Below, piece by piece: positions 7,188 through 15,762 of a stretch of DNA of 40,502 nt. The notes under the pieces are model-generated. The model made no database searches. It had not been told where the DNA came from and saw only the letters and a list, made by a program, of their open reading frames with translations. Source of the DNA: Nitrososphaeria archaeon (lineage in GTDB: Archaea > Thermoproteota > Nitrososphaeria > Geothermarchaeales > JDFR-13). How positions within the stretch are numbered: position 1 is the stretch's first letter; every line of letters starts with the position of its first letter. Location of the stretch: assembly GCA_027047855.1 (NCBI GenBank), contig JALTTZ010000145.1:1-40502 (forward strand), in the 5' to 3' direction. A program made the position numbers and the translations under genes.

Positions 7188-8441
7188 ATGTTCGCAACCA
7201 TACTTGAACTATTGAATGCGATAGCGTCAAATCAAGTAACGTTATTCCTACTGATCGTTAGCTATTTCTGGATTATTTGGCTGGCAAAGGTCTTTTTTAG
7301 TTGGAGATATAAACCAGTGGAGGGAGATTTTAATGCCAAAGTCTCTGTAATTATGCCAACGTATAAAGAGGATAAAGCGATTCTCAATATGGTTGTTAAT
7401 AAGGTTTTGGATTACTCACCCGATCAAGTCTCTGAACTTATTATTGCTACTGATATGAGAGAAGAGGGTATTATGGACTGGTTAAAAAGTAAGTTCATAT
7501 ATGATAACAGGGTCAAAATTATCAGAACCTATCCAGGTAAACGTACAGCCTTAGCTAGGGCTATGGAAGAGGCCAAGGAAGAATTTGTAGTTGTGGTGGA
7601 GTCGGATACAATGGTAAATAATGACACTATTCCCGAGTTGATGAAGCCGTTTGAAGATCCTATGGTGGGCGGTGTAGTAGGTGATCAAAGGATATATAAT
7701 CCATACGAAAATATCTCTAACTTCTTTAATATGATTAGTGAAAAGATTAAATACAAGTTGACCATACCTGCCCTAAGTTACTTTAACCAAGTAACTGTTT
7801 TAGGTGGAAGGTGCGTAGCTTATAGAAAATCTGCTATAATTCCGAACATTCGTGATATGGAATATGAATTCTTCGTTCGTAGTAGATGTGTATCCGGAGA
7901 TGACGGGAGATTCACATCGCTGTTGCTCGAGGACGATTGGAAGACGAAGTACCAGTCTACGTCATATGTAGAGACAGTTTCGCCTCCATCTATGATTGGT
8001 CTTATTAAACAGAGGTTAAGATGGTTCCGGAATAGTGCTAGAAGGACTTCTAGGGCCTTGCTCTGGGATGGATGGGTTTGGAGAAAGAAGACCGCTTTGT
8101 TGCAGATGGTGTCCACCTGGTTAAGTAGTATATTTATGATTACCCTCTTGTATCTCCTCATAAGCAGTATCTTTACCCTAAATTGGTTCTGGTTTGGTCT
8201 GGACCCATTGGGCATCGCGATAAGAATCCTACTATTATCTCTGGGGCTCCTTATTACAAGAGTTATAAGGATATACCCGGTCTTCGATAAAAAGGTTAAT
8301 AAGAAATGGGTTTGGTTACTTGGATATCCATGGTACCTATTTATCATGTTCTGGGTGAAGATATATTCTATATTCACGATGAATAAGCAAGGTTGGCTTT
8401 CCAGACAAACAACTGGGCCGGGAGGTTTCAAGCCGAAATAG
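7188..8441 (+). CDS. Membrane GT2 glycosyltransferase, hyaluronan/chitin synthase-like
   Basis: A processive-type family 2 glycosyltransferase. It has a membrane segment at about residues 17-37, a cytoplasmic GT-A domain (about 50-285) and three or four C-terminal helices (about 303-330, 340-360, 375-397). Motifs follow the synthase order: VIMPTY (54-59), the ESD metal-site motif (138-140), GDD of the acceptor site (237-239, in CVSGDDGRFT) and QRLRW, the QxxRW motif (275-279). The C-terminal QGWLSRQ recalls the WGTR end of hyaluronan synthases. It begins on the base after the dehydrogenase stop. Enzymes of this type polymerise UDP-sugars and extrude the chain through their own pore. The inferred product is a uronate-containing surface polysaccharide; a mannan, glucan or chitin-like polymer is not excluded. 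Confidence 0.88.
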   Translation: MFATILELLNAIASNQVTLFLLIVSYFWIIWLAKVFFSWRYKPVEGDFNAKVSVIMPTYKEDKAILNMVVNKVLDYSPDQVSELIIATDMREEGIMDWLKSKFIYDNRVKIIRTYPGKRTALARAMEEAKEEFVVVVESDTMVNNDTIPELMKPFEDPMVGGVVGDQRIYNPYENISNFFNMISEKIKYKLTIPALSYFNQVTVLGGRCVAYRKSAIIPNIRDMEYEFFVRSRCVSGDDGRFTSLLLEDDWKTKYQSTSYVETVSPPSMIGLIKQRLRWFRNSARRTSRALLWDGWVWRKKTALLQMVSTWLSSIFMITLLYLLISSIFTLNWFWFGLDPLGIAIRILLLSLGLLITRVIRIYPVFDKKVNKKWVWLLGYPWYLFIMFWVKIYSIFTMNKQGWLSRQTTGPGGFKPK

Positions 8442-8462
8442 ATGCGTTTTACGTTCAATATA

Positions 8463-8951
8463 TCAGAATATCTTGAACCCCTTTTTCTTCTTTATATAAA
8501 TGGTCAAGACTCCATTATTATAATCAAATCTATCTATTGATCCTTTGATATTCAGGGGTAATGTCACATATTCATAAACTTTCCTTGCTCCTTCAGCTTT
8601 GATTATCAATTGATTCTTATCTAATTTCAACTTAATGGTGTTTTTATCTATACCGGGTAAATCAAGTATAACCATGTATTCATCTTCTTTCTCTATTATA
8701 TCAGGCTCGATCTTTCTTTTTTCCTCTTTTATCGGCTGATCATGTTGGCCTAAACCGGGGCCGAACTCACGTATTTTTGGGACTCCATCCGGCCCTATTG
8801 TTATGGAGAAGCCCCTTATTGTAGGTTTTCCAGAGAACATTTTTTCATCGAACATACCCATGTCTCCAAATAGCTTCTCCATTTTCTTTATCATATCTTT
8901 CATCATCTTGAATATCGGGTCATCTTCGTCCCAGAAGTCATCTTCATTCAT
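8463..8951 (-). CDS. hsp20: Small heat shock protein (Hsp20/alpha-crystallin family)
   Basis: ATP-independent holdase chaperone. The N-terminal third is acidic and methionine-rich, with DDPIFKMMKDMIKKMEKLFG and a predicted helix. The alpha-crystallin domain covers about residues 75-162, with the family pattern LDLPGIDKNTIKLKLDKNQLIIKAEG and closing GVLTIYIKKK. The usual C-terminal IxI anchor is replaced by a short GFKIF tail. The ATG at 8951 is preferred to a GTG at 8963 because GGAGA lies just before it. A minus-strand TATA-like stretch at about 9003-9010 would give a leader of about 30 bases. It converges with the glycosyltransferase gene, 21 bases apart. Confidence 0.92.
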   Translation of the reverse strand: MNEDDFWDEDDPIFKMMKDMIKKMEKLFGDMGMFDEKMFSGKPTIRGFSITIGPDGVPKIREFGPGLGQHDQPIKEEKRKIEPDIIEKEDEYMVILDLPGIDKNTIKLKLDKNQLIIKAEGARKVYEYVTLPLNIKGSIDRFDYNNGVLTIYIKKKKGFKIF

Positions 8952-9081
8952 GGTTCTCCACACCTATTTCTCATTTTCTTACAAATAACACTTAATTAAC
9001 GACTTATAAACATATATAGTTTCTACGTTATCCAATTATGATTATTTAAGACTCCCGATGCTTATAAATAGGGTGCGGTGC

Positions 9082-10236
9082 ATGGATGCCAAAATGGTCA
9101 AGGTGCTGCCGATTCTCTTAACGATGTATGCTACTTGGTTTACCATAGGCATTTACGCTATATATCTGCAGTTGTATGCATACTATATCGTCGGTGTATC
9201 CAATGTCATTATAGGTTTCTTAACTACTTTCTACTTCTTGATGAATAGTGTATCCTCCATCTCTGGAGGCATAATTGTTGATAAATATGGATGGGTAAGA
9301 GGTGTGCTCATAACTTCCCTTCTTCTCCTTAGCATTTCCGATTTCATAACTCCAATCTACAAGGATGGTTTTTATTTAATTTTGGTGAGGATGATACAAG
9401 GATTCAGTACTGGTGCGATTATACCTCTCTCCAACCTTATAGGGTCCAAGATTCTTGGTGCGGGGGAAGGTATCGGTACTGTCAGCATGTTTGGGAGCAT
9501 GGGATTCGCCACGTCCGGCCTTATAGGGGGATATATAGTAAGTACACTCGGATACGATGGTTCGTTCATATTATGTGGTTTCATAACGTTGATCCCCTTG
9601 GTGCTCTTATTGCTGATCGATAGAGGTGCTTACTCGGACATCAGAGGCTCTAGAATAGAGTTGCGGGAGCTTGTAAAATTCCCCTTATCTATATGGGTAA
9701 TATATATAGCTTATGCATTACGGTTTATGGCGGCTGGAGGTATATGGAGTTTCTTCAGTCTATATCTATATAGCTTGGGGGCTGATGAGTTTTGGGTGGG
9801 GATAATCCACTCGATTAACACTATTACGCAAATAATGTTGTTTAGAAGTGTAGGGCGTTATTCTGAAGGGCGTGGTGTAAGGGTCTTCGAAGGCGGCCTC
9901 CTTCTCACTTCTATTGTATTTATTGGCTATTATTTTAGCTTGAATTTCATGCATGTTCTCCCTCTCCAAGTTCTTCTAGCCGTCTCCTGGGTCTTACTAT
10001 ACTTGGGTGCCAACGTATATATTATTGAAAACACTACTGAGTCGCAAAGGGCAACGGGTTTAGGGGCTTTACAGATGTTTAATGCGTTGTCTTGGATTAT
10101 TGGGTCATCAGTTAATGGCTATATCAGTGAGTGGACAGGCAGTTATAAAACATATATCTTGGCTTCTGTCTTCATTACATTGATTGGGTTATTTATTGTT
10201 GAGGGTTATATTAGGAGGGCAGCTAGAAATGAATAA
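9082..10236 (+). CDS. Major facilitator superfamily transporter
   Basis: A 12-helix carrier of about 385 residues. The loop between helices 2 and 3 carries a relaxed MFS motif A (GGIIVDKYGWVRG), and the two halves show the usual repeated pattern with a central loop near residue 195. No substrate-specific motif is recognisable; sugar, drug or metabolite efflux are all possible. The ATG at 9082 follows GGGTGCGGTG and is preferred over the ATG at 9058, which is followed by a TATA-like TTATAAATA. Its end overlaps the next gene by eight bases. Divergent from Hsp20. Confidence 0.85.
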   Translation: MDAKMVKVLPILLTMYATWFTIGIYAIYLQLYAYYIVGVSNVIIGFLTTFYFLMNSVSSISGGIIVDKYGWVRGVLITSLLLLSISDFITPIYKDGFYLILVRMIQGFSTGAIIPLSNLIGSKILGAGEGIGTVSMFGSMGFATSGLIGGYIVSTLGYDGSFILCGFITLIPLVLLLLIDRGAYSDIRGSRIELRELVKFPLSIWVIYIAYALRFMAAGGIWSFFSLYLYSLGADEFWVGIIHSINTITQIMLFRSVGRYSEGRGVRVFEGGLLLTSIVFIGYYFSLNFMHVLPLQVLLAVSWVLLYLGANVYIIENTTESQRATGLGALQMFNALSWIIGSSVNGYISEWTGSYKTYILASVFITLIGLFIVEGYIRRAARNE

Positions 10237-10510
10237 TGATTATAGGAAGATGATTGATAGGGCGATTGAGGTGTTTAATCGGTATAGGTCTCCCGAGGTT
10301 ACGGCTAAGCTTATAAGACTGGAGGGAGACGAGTTAGAAATCGAGTTTAGTGGTCCATATTGTAGAACGTGTGGTTACTATGACTATTTTGATGATTTTG
10401 TTATTGAGGCGGATGACATTGGGCTTAATATCGAGATAGAGAGTGTCAAAGACGTGGAGGATTATGCGGTTGTGAAGTTTAGGGTTAAGGGGATCAAGAA
10501 AGTTGAGTAA
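10229..10510 (+). CDS. Conserved-looking small CxxC protein upstream of Ogg2
   Basis: A 93-residue acidic protein that I do not recognise as a named family. It has an N-terminal helix, then a beta-rich part with a CRTCG pair in a YxCxxCGYYDYFDDF context (about residues 44-57), and a lysine-rich end. Two cysteines alone would need a partner to hold a metal, so a dimeric zinc site or a redox pair is possible. The ATG at 10229 has a strong GGAGGG nine bases upstream, which settles the start inside the end of the MFS gene. Its stop lies within the first codons of the 8-oxoguanine glycosylase (8-base overlap), so the two are translationally coupled and a role near DNA repair is a reasonable but unproven guess. 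Confidence 0.75.
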   Translation: MNNDYRKMIDRAIEVFNRYRSPEVTAKLIRLEGDELEIEFSGPYCRTCGYYDYFDDFVIEADDIGLNIEIESVKDVEDYAVVKFRVKGIKKVE

Positions 10511-11135
10511 AGCCGTTTTCCTAGGAATAATTAAAAAGCTTATCTCAAGTGATGTATCGAGATTGGTTGAGGAGAAGGTTAAATACTTCTTGGGGATAGA
10601 CAGGTCTTCGCCAATGGAGGTTATGAGGGAACTTGCTTACTGTATATTGACAGCCAATTCTAAAGCTGAGGTTGCTCTTGAAATTGAGTCTGAGATTGGA
10701 GACAAATATTTAGAATTGGGTCTAAATGATATAAAGGAGGTTCTCGTGAGACATGGTTATAGGTTTCCGAATGTCAGAAGTAAATATGTCATAGAGGCTA
10801 GAGGAAAGTTGGATATGGTATTAAAGATAGTTAATTCTGGTGGTTCTGTTTTTAATATGCGGTCTAGGCTAGTTAGGCTTGTTAAAGGTTTTGGATATAA
10901 AGAGGCGAGCCACTTCCTCAGGAACATTGGTTTTTTGGAGGTTGCCATTATAGATAGGCATATACTTAGATTATTGCGTAATTATGGTTTGGTAGACAAT
11001 AATATTAAGGTTACTCCTCGTAGATATTTGTATATAGAACGAATTATTCTTGGATTGGCTGATGAACTCGGTTTGAAGCCCGGAGTTCTAGACCTATATA
11101 TGTGGTATCTATCCACGGGTAAAGTTCTTAAATAA
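10503..11135 (+). CDS. ogg: 8-oxoguanine DNA glycosylase/AP lyase, Ogg2 type
   Basis: Removes 8-oxoguanine from DNA and nicks the abasic site (base excision repair). The helix-hairpin-helix segment VKGFGYKEASHFLRNIGF carries the likely Schiff-base lysine K133, and IIDRHIL has the catalytic aspartate D151. Their spacing of 18 matches K129/D147 of the Methanocaldococcus jannaschii enzyme. The protein ends TGKVLK; the C-terminal lysine K210 is the residue that reads 8-oxoguanine in Ogg2 enzymes. At 210 residues it has the usual length. The start is a TTG at 10503, overlapping the preceding small CxxC gene by eight bases with GGGATC upstream. Very secure assignment. Confidence 0.95.
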   Translation: MSKAVFLGIIKKLISSDVSRLVEEKVKYFLGIDRSSPMEVMRELAYCILTANSKAEVALEIESEIGDKYLELGLNDIKEVLVRHGYRFPNVRSKYVIEARGKLDMVLKIVNSGGSVFNMRSRLVRLVKGFGYKEASHFLRNIGFLEVAIIDRHILRLLRNYGLVDNNIKVTPRRYLYIERIILGLADELGLKPGVLDLYMWYLSTGKVLK

Positions 11136-11202
11136 AGCATCGCAACCTAGTTAATCGAATATTTACCTCGAATTATATCTAAATATTTTTGGTGGTGATA
11201 TT

Positions 11203-12171
11203 ATGCCAGAGCTTCTAATACTGGACGGCGATACCATTAATAATATTGTTGATGTTCCAGAATTTGTGGATGCTATTGAGGCCTGTTTCAAGTTATACTC
11301 GAGAGGTAGGGCAGAGGTTCCTCAGAGAACAGTCATGACAATCGATGGGAATTGGTGGGGATTTATGCCTGGATATATTGAGGATAGGGGTGTCGCTATC
11401 AAGATTGTAAGTGTAATTCCATCAAATGTTGAGCGAGGACTACCTACGATACCAGGAATTGTAGTTCTATTTGACCAAGCGACAGGGATGCCTCTGTGTA
11501 TCTTGGATGGTGCTGTTGTTACGGGGGTTCGAACCGCTGGTGCATCAATGGTCTCTATTAAGTATTTGAAGCCCAATGAGGATGGTAGGGTTGCTTTTAT
11601 TGGTGGAGGGTACCAGGCTAGATTTCACCTACGTTTCCTTAGGCACTTCTATAACATAGTGGAGGCTATCGTCTATGATATTAGGGCTGATACGGCCAAT
11701 AAATTCTCGGAATATTGTGGTGAGTTGGGGGTTGATTGTAAAGTTGCCGGTAACCTAGGGGAGGCCTTGGCTGACAGTGACATTATTATTGAAGCCTCTA
11801 CATCCGAGTCTCCTGTCGTATTAGGTAGCTACTTAAAGAAGGATGTCCATGTTGTTAGTATAGGTGCTCATACCCCTAGTAGTAGGGCATTAGATGATGA
11901 GGTGTTTATGCTCGCCAAACTGGTTGTAGTCGATTCTCGTGCAGCTACTAGTAAGGAGAGTGGCGATATTATCAATGCAATTAATGGAGGCCTCGTCTCT
12001 GAGGACGGGATTATTGAGTTAGGTGAGTTAGGCGATTCGCTGAGAGGGGGTAGGCCGTCTGGTGTAACCATATATAAATCTGTTGGGCTAGCGCTCCAAG
12101 ATGTCTGTGCGGCGAGATATCTATATGATAAGGCTAGATATATGGGTGTAGGTAAAACAGTCACTATCTAA
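11203..12171 (+). CDS. Ornithine cyclodeaminase/mu-crystallin family dehydrogenase
   Basis: NAD(P)-dependent enzyme of the family that includes ornithine cyclodeaminase, archaeal alanine dehydrogenase and delta1-pyrroline-2-carboxylate or ketimine reductases. Visible are PQRTVM with R42, the catalytic-site lysine K67 in VAIKIVSVIP, GVRTAGASMVSIKYL, the Rossmann loop IGGGYQARFH from about residue 132, and the SIGAH and VVDSRA segments of the C-terminal part. The 322-residue length is normal. The ATG has GGTGGTGAT immediately upstream. The 16-base repeat shared with 174-189 lies 45 bases before the start. Within the family, substrate cannot be fixed from sequence; alanine dehydrogenase is a common archaeal activity and would suit the amino-acid importers next door. 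Confidence 0.88.
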   Translation: MPELLILDGDTINNIVDVPEFVDAIEACFKLYSRGRAEVPQRTVMTIDGNWWGFMPGYIEDRGVAIKIVSVIPSNVERGLPTIPGIVVLFDQATGMPLCILDGAVVTGVRTAGASMVSIKYLKPNEDGRVAFIGGGYQARFHLRFLRHFYNIVEAIVYDIRADTANKFSEYCGELGVDCKVAGNLGEALADSDIIIEASTSESPVVLGSYLKKDVHVVSIGAHTPSSRALDDEVFMLAKLVVVDSRAATSKESGDIINAINGGLVSEDGIIELGELGDSLRGGRPSGVTIYKSVGLALQDVCAARYLYDKARYMGVGKTVTI

Positions 12172-12207
12172 ATGGTTAAATTATTTATAAAAAGATTTGG
12201 TTGTGGG

Positions 12208-13284
12208 TTATTCTCCAGACTGTTTCACTTTTTCTCTTATTTTTAATACTTCTTCTCTCTTTAATGTAAGTGCTGGTTTCTCTGGTATTAACCCTTGTGG
12301 CCTTACTAGTGCGATAAGTACTATAGCAAATCCTACTAGCATGTATTCTAGCCAGATCGGTGATATTGGTATAACTTGTGTTAAGACTTGTTTGTAAGTG
12401 TATATTAACGTCCTTACTGTTGAAAAGACTAGGGTTCCCACTAATACACCAATGTTGTTGCCTGTACCGCCTAACATCATAAATGCCCAAGGCCAAAAGG
12501 TCCATGTTAATCGGTTGTAGGTAATTGCTTTAAAGCTACCTGTATATAGTGCCCATAACGCTCCGCCTATTGCGGCTACTGCACCACCCACTATAAGTGT
12601 TTTACCTCTCAAACCAGCTATATCTTTACCGTATACGTTCGCAGCAACCTCGGAGTCTCTCATGGCTTTTAGTGCCCTGCCGTATGGTGCTCTACCAAGG
12701 GCTTCAATGAATAAGAATATTAGTATTGCGAAGCCTAGCAATGTTGTTGTCGCAGCGTAGAATCTTGGCGGCCCGGCTCCAACCCACCTAAAGAAGTCTG
12801 GTACATTTATTCCTTGGGTTGCCCCCGCTATGGGATCATAATTCCATATGAATGATTGGAGGGCGTCACCAAAAGCTAGAAGGGTAATACCTAGGTATGC
12901 CTCTTTTAACCTGAGTGCGGGATAGGAACATAAGTATCCTATTATGCCACCAAGTAAAGCTGCAATTGCGAGTGTGAAGAGGAGCATTCCGATTGATAGG
13001 CCAGGGTTAGTTACCAATAGTTGTTGATTGATCGTGTTTACTATCTTGAAGTTCTTTAGGTGGTTTGCATAATCGGCTCCCCACGGTAAGCCGGCCATAT
13101 ACGCTAATATTCTTCCAGGTACTGCACCTGCTACTACTGCTCCTGTGAGTACTGCCAAGACCCTTCCGAATTGTGCAATTCCAGCATATCCGACCTCGAG
13201 GTTAAGGCTGAGAGTGACTATTAAGAAGACTGCAAAGTATAGTATTATTTGGGTTAGAATTGGTATTATAAATTCGAAGGGCAT
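12208..13284 (-). CDS. livM: LIV-type ABC transporter permease LivM (system 1)
   Basis: Membrane subunit of a branched-chain amino acid type (HAAT family) importer. It is about 358 residues with 9-10 helices, and carries the LivM signature pattern AYLGITLLAFGDALQSFIW and the coupling segment GRALKAMRDSEVAANVYG near residues 205-222. The tail LVRPQGLIPEKPA is typical. It starts two bases after the livH stop, with GAGGGGTGA upstream, so the two permeases form one operon. The N-terminal half has an insertion of about 45 residues between helices (around 60-105) that is extended compared with system 2. Confidence 0.92.
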   Translation of the reverse strand: MPFEFIIPILTQIILYFAVFLIVTLSLNLEVGYAGIAQFGRVLAVLTGAVVAGAVPGRILAYMAGLPWGADYANHLKNFKIVNTINQQLLVTNPGLSIGMLLFTLAIAALLGGIIGYLCSYPALRLKEAYLGITLLAFGDALQSFIWNYDPIAGATQGINVPDFFRWVGAGPPRFYAATTTLLGFAILIFLFIEALGRAPYGRALKAMRDSEVAANVYGKDIAGLRGKTLIVGGAVAAIGGALWALYTGSFKAITYNRLTWTFWPWAFMMLGGTGNNIGVLVGTLVFSTVRTLIYTYKQVLTQVIPISPIWLEYMLVGFAIVLIALVRPQGLIPEKPALTLKREEVLKIREKVKQSGE

Positions 13285-13286
13285 TT

Positions 13287-14231
13287 TTATTCACCCCTCT
13301 TTAATCCTAATTTTTCTAATATTTTGCTCCATGGAAGTGCACCTAAGCCCTGTGGATATACCAATAATGTTATTACCATCATGGCCAGAGGTATTATGAG
13401 TTTGTAGGCGTTTATCCATGAACCCAATGTTTGGGCCAATACATAAATTCCTATTTGCTGGCTAAGACCTATAAGGAAGCCTCCCAACAAGGATCCGAAT
13501 ACACTATATAAGCCGCCTACTATGGATGCTGCGAATAATGGTACTATTATAACCATTCCTATGCGAGGTTCCCCCGGCATAATGAGTGTGAGTACACCGC
13601 CACCCAATCCTGCCAATGCTCCGCCGAGGAACCACGATGCTATGTAAACTGACTCGGGATTTATGCCGAGTACTTTAGCTAGTGTGGGGTTTTCCACGGT
13701 GGTTCTCATTGCTATTCCGAACTTTGTTTTGGTTAGGAATAGATGTATCGCAGTGATTACGATGACTACTATTACTATTGAGACTATATGTATTAGTCTT
13801 ACGTTTACATCTCCAATCCTTCCCAGTACAATGTCTTGCTCTGCAAGGAGGAAATATCTAGCGTCTCTCTTGAATGTAAGGGTGAGCTCGTCTACAAGCG
13901 CGTTAAGTGCTCCGAAGAGAATTAAGTCTGCACCCAGTGTTGACATCATTAAGGTTACCATTGTTGCTCCTGCTCTGATTAACCATTTATTTATAGTGAA
14001 GTAGATTAATACACCTACTAGACCTGATACTATTGCAGCTGCTGGTATGTAGAGGTATGGCGAACCTCCATACAATAAGTTGAGTATAAAAATTGTGTAA
14101 AATGCATATGCAACCATGGATGCATGCGCAAAGTTAAAGGTCTCGGTAGACATGTATATCATTGTAATCCCAGCGGCAGCTAAGGATATTCCACTAGATA
14201 TTGCTAGTGCTGTAAGTATAACATCAAGCAT
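13287..14231 (-). CDS. livH: LIV-type ABC transporter permease LivH (system 1)
   Basis: Partner permease of LivM, about 314 residues and eight helices. The family marks ISLAAAGITMIYMSTETFNFAHASM near the N terminus and KFGIAMRTTVENPTLAKVLG as coupling segment are present, as is the terminal VYPQGLGALPW. The ATG at 14231 has GGGTGG five bases upstream and is preferred over the GTG at 14243. It is first in the minus-strand operon and shares a divergent control region with the binding-protein gene at 14423. Confidence 0.92.
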   Translation of the reverse strand: MLDVILTALAISSGISLAAAGITMIYMSTETFNFAHASMVAYAFYTIFILNLLYGGSPYLYIPAAAIVSGLVGVLIYFTINKWLIRAGATMVTLMMSTLGADLILFGALNALVDELTLTFKRDARYFLLAEQDIVLGRIGDVNVRLIHIVSIVIVVIVITAIHLFLTKTKFGIAMRTTVENPTLAKVLGINPESVYIASWFLGGALAGLGGGVLTLIMPGEPRIGMVIIVPLFAASIVGGLYSVFGSLLGGFLIGLSQQIGIYVLAQTLGSWINAYKLIIPLAMMVITLLVYPQGLGALPWSKILEKLGLKRGE

Positions 14232-14280
14232 GTTTCCACCCACATGTTAATGACTGGGGTAGCAAAACATCTCTGTTAAA

Positions 14281-14360
14281 TTATAAACTATAAATGATTG
14301 ACATTATATTTAAGTAATTAGTTGGATTACTTATTGATAGCAAGTTGTTTCTTTATAAAT
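14281..14360. promoter_or_regulatory. Divergent promoter pair for LIV system 1
   Basis: A plus-strand TATA box TTTATAAAT (14352-14360, centre about 14356) predicts a transcript start near 14382 for the binding protein. A minus-strand TATA-like box (reading TTTATAG, centre about 14290) predicts a start near 14264 for livHM. The whole 14232-14422 gap is AT-rich and holds no gene. Confidence 0.55.
14311..14333. promoter_or_regulatory. Inverted repeat between the divergent TATA boxes, likely operator
   Basis: TAAGTAAT and ATTACTTA form a perfect 8-base inverted repeat with a 7-base spacer. Its centre (14322) is midway between the two TATA box centres (14290 and 14356). A further AAGTAATT lies at 14393-14400. 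The position suits a dimeric regulator, for example of the Lrp/AsnC family, controlling both transcripts. Confidence 0.5.
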
Positions 14361-14422
14361 GACTAATGTAAAATATAATTATTTGATATTTCAAGTAATT
14401 TTTGTTGAGGTGTTGCTGAAAA

Positions 14423-15739
14423 ATGTCTATGTCTGGTAGCAAGGCATATATATTAGCAGTGATTCTATTGATAGTTGGCCTCCTACTAGGTTACGGTATT
14501 GGAATGATGACTGCTCCACAGCCCCCGGCAGGCGGCGGTGGCGGCGGTGGCACTACACCGCCACCCACAGGTGTGAGTGGTACAGTTAAAATCGGACTAC
14601 TGGTAGACCTATCAGGTGGGTTAGCCACCTACGGAGAGAACAGTAAGGTTGCAGCTGAGTTGGCGGAGAAGCAGGTGAACGACTGGTTAGCAGCGAGGGG
14701 TGAGGACTGGAATATACAGGTAATAGTAGAGGATACAGGAACCGATCCAGCAACAGCGTTGGCCAAGCTACAGTCTCTACATGGCCAGGGAGTTAGGTTC
14801 ATTGTTGGACCTATGTCTAGCGCTGAAGTTAGTGAGCTCAAGAGCTATGTAGACGCTAATAACATCCTATTGATATCAATGTCATCTACGTCACCAGCAT
14901 TGGCAATACCTGATGATAACGTCTTTAGGTTCTGTCCGACGGACGTTATCCAAGGTCCAGCTGCTGCAGCTACTGCATGGGCTCAGGGTATTAGACACCT
15001 AGTTATTATATGGAGAGGAGATACTTGGGGTGATGGTCTAAAGGAATCGGTGGCCGAGGCCTTCCAGAAGCTCGGTGGTCAAGTACACGAGGCTAGTAGG
15101 TACAGCCCAGATGCTACCGAGTTCTCAGCTGAGGTCGCTGACCTGGCTTCAATTGTGGAGAATTTAGTCAATCAGTATGGTGCTGATCAGGTTGGTGTTC
15201 AGTTGATTGCTTTCAAGGAGGCTGCATCACTATTCCAAGCCGCTGCTGGTTATGATGTCCTTAGGCAAGTAAAGTGGATAGGTAGTGACGGTACTGCTCA
15301 GTTGAGTCAGTTGATCGAGAACCCAGAAGTGGCTCAGTTCGCTGTTGATACAGAATTCTTGAACCCAATATTCGCACCAGGTGCATCTCCATTCCATGAC
15401 CAGGTGCTCCAGTATGTAAAGAATAAGTTGGGCAGGGAGCCCGATGCCTATGCTTATGCTACATATGATGCCATTTGGGCTATAGCTATGGGTATTGAGT
15501 GGGTTGACAGCAGTGATCCAATGAAGGTAAAGCAGGTATTGCCGGATGTTGTTGCGAGAATGGTTGGTGGCAGTGGAATATTCCAGTTAAACGAAGATGG
15601 AGATAGGGCTTTCTCCGATTACGATTTGTACGTGGTATGGCCTACTGATGGGGGCTATGAGTGGAGAAAGGCCGGAGTATACAGGGCTGTAACTGGTACT
15701 GTTGAATGGGAGGACTGGTGGTTAGCTAGAGGCGGTTAA
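14423..15739 (+). CDS. livK: LIV-type ABC transporter substrate-binding protein (system 1)
   Basis: Extracytoplasmic solute receptor of the HAAT family, 438 residues. An N-terminal hydrophobic helix (about residues 8-29) is followed by a Pro/Gly-rich linker with seven consecutive glycines (about 35-50), which would hold the receptor away from the membrane as in other archaeal membrane-anchored binding proteins. The periplasmic-binding fold begins near residue 53 with GTVKIGLLVDLSGG and includes the GPMSSAEV loop that in relatives binds the amino acid alpha group. GAGGTG lies about ten bases before the ATG. Ligand is not certain; leucine-type or other amino acids and small amides are all bound by this family. 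Confidence 0.92.
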   Translation: MSMSGSKAYILAVILLIVGLLLGYGIGMMTAPQPPAGGGGGGGTTPPPTGVSGTVKIGLLVDLSGGLATYGENSKVAAELAEKQVNDWLAARGEDWNIQVIVEDTGTDPATALAKLQSLHGQGVRFIVGPMSSAEVSELKSYVDANNILLISMSSTSPALAIPDDNVFRFCPTDVIQGPAAAATAWAQGIRHLVIIWRGDTWGDGLKESVAEAFQKLGGQVHEASRYSPDATEFSAEVADLASIVENLVNQYGADQVGVQLIAFKEAASLFQAAAGYDVLRQVKWIGSDGTAQLSQLIENPEVAQFAVDTEFLNPIFAPGASPFHDQVLQYVKNKLGREPDAYAYATYDAIWAIAMGIEWVDSSDPMKVKQVLPDVVARMVGGSGIFQLNEDGDRAFSDYDLYVVWPTDGGYEWRKAGVYRAVTGTVEWEDWWLARGG

Positions 15740-15762
15740 ATAGTTTAGTTAACGATCTCTAC

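Noticed and set aside
6243-7300. The short sugar dehydrogenase as a frameshifted gene
   Set aside because: The next gene's ATG follows the stop directly and its N terminus is a proper membrane segment of the synthase, so there is no leftover C-terminal domain in another frame.
7820-8458. A 212-codon minus-strand open frame under the GT2 synthase
   Set aside because: It lies entirely opposite a gene with clear synthase motifs and shows no motif, ribosome-binding site or sensible hydrophobic pattern of its own.
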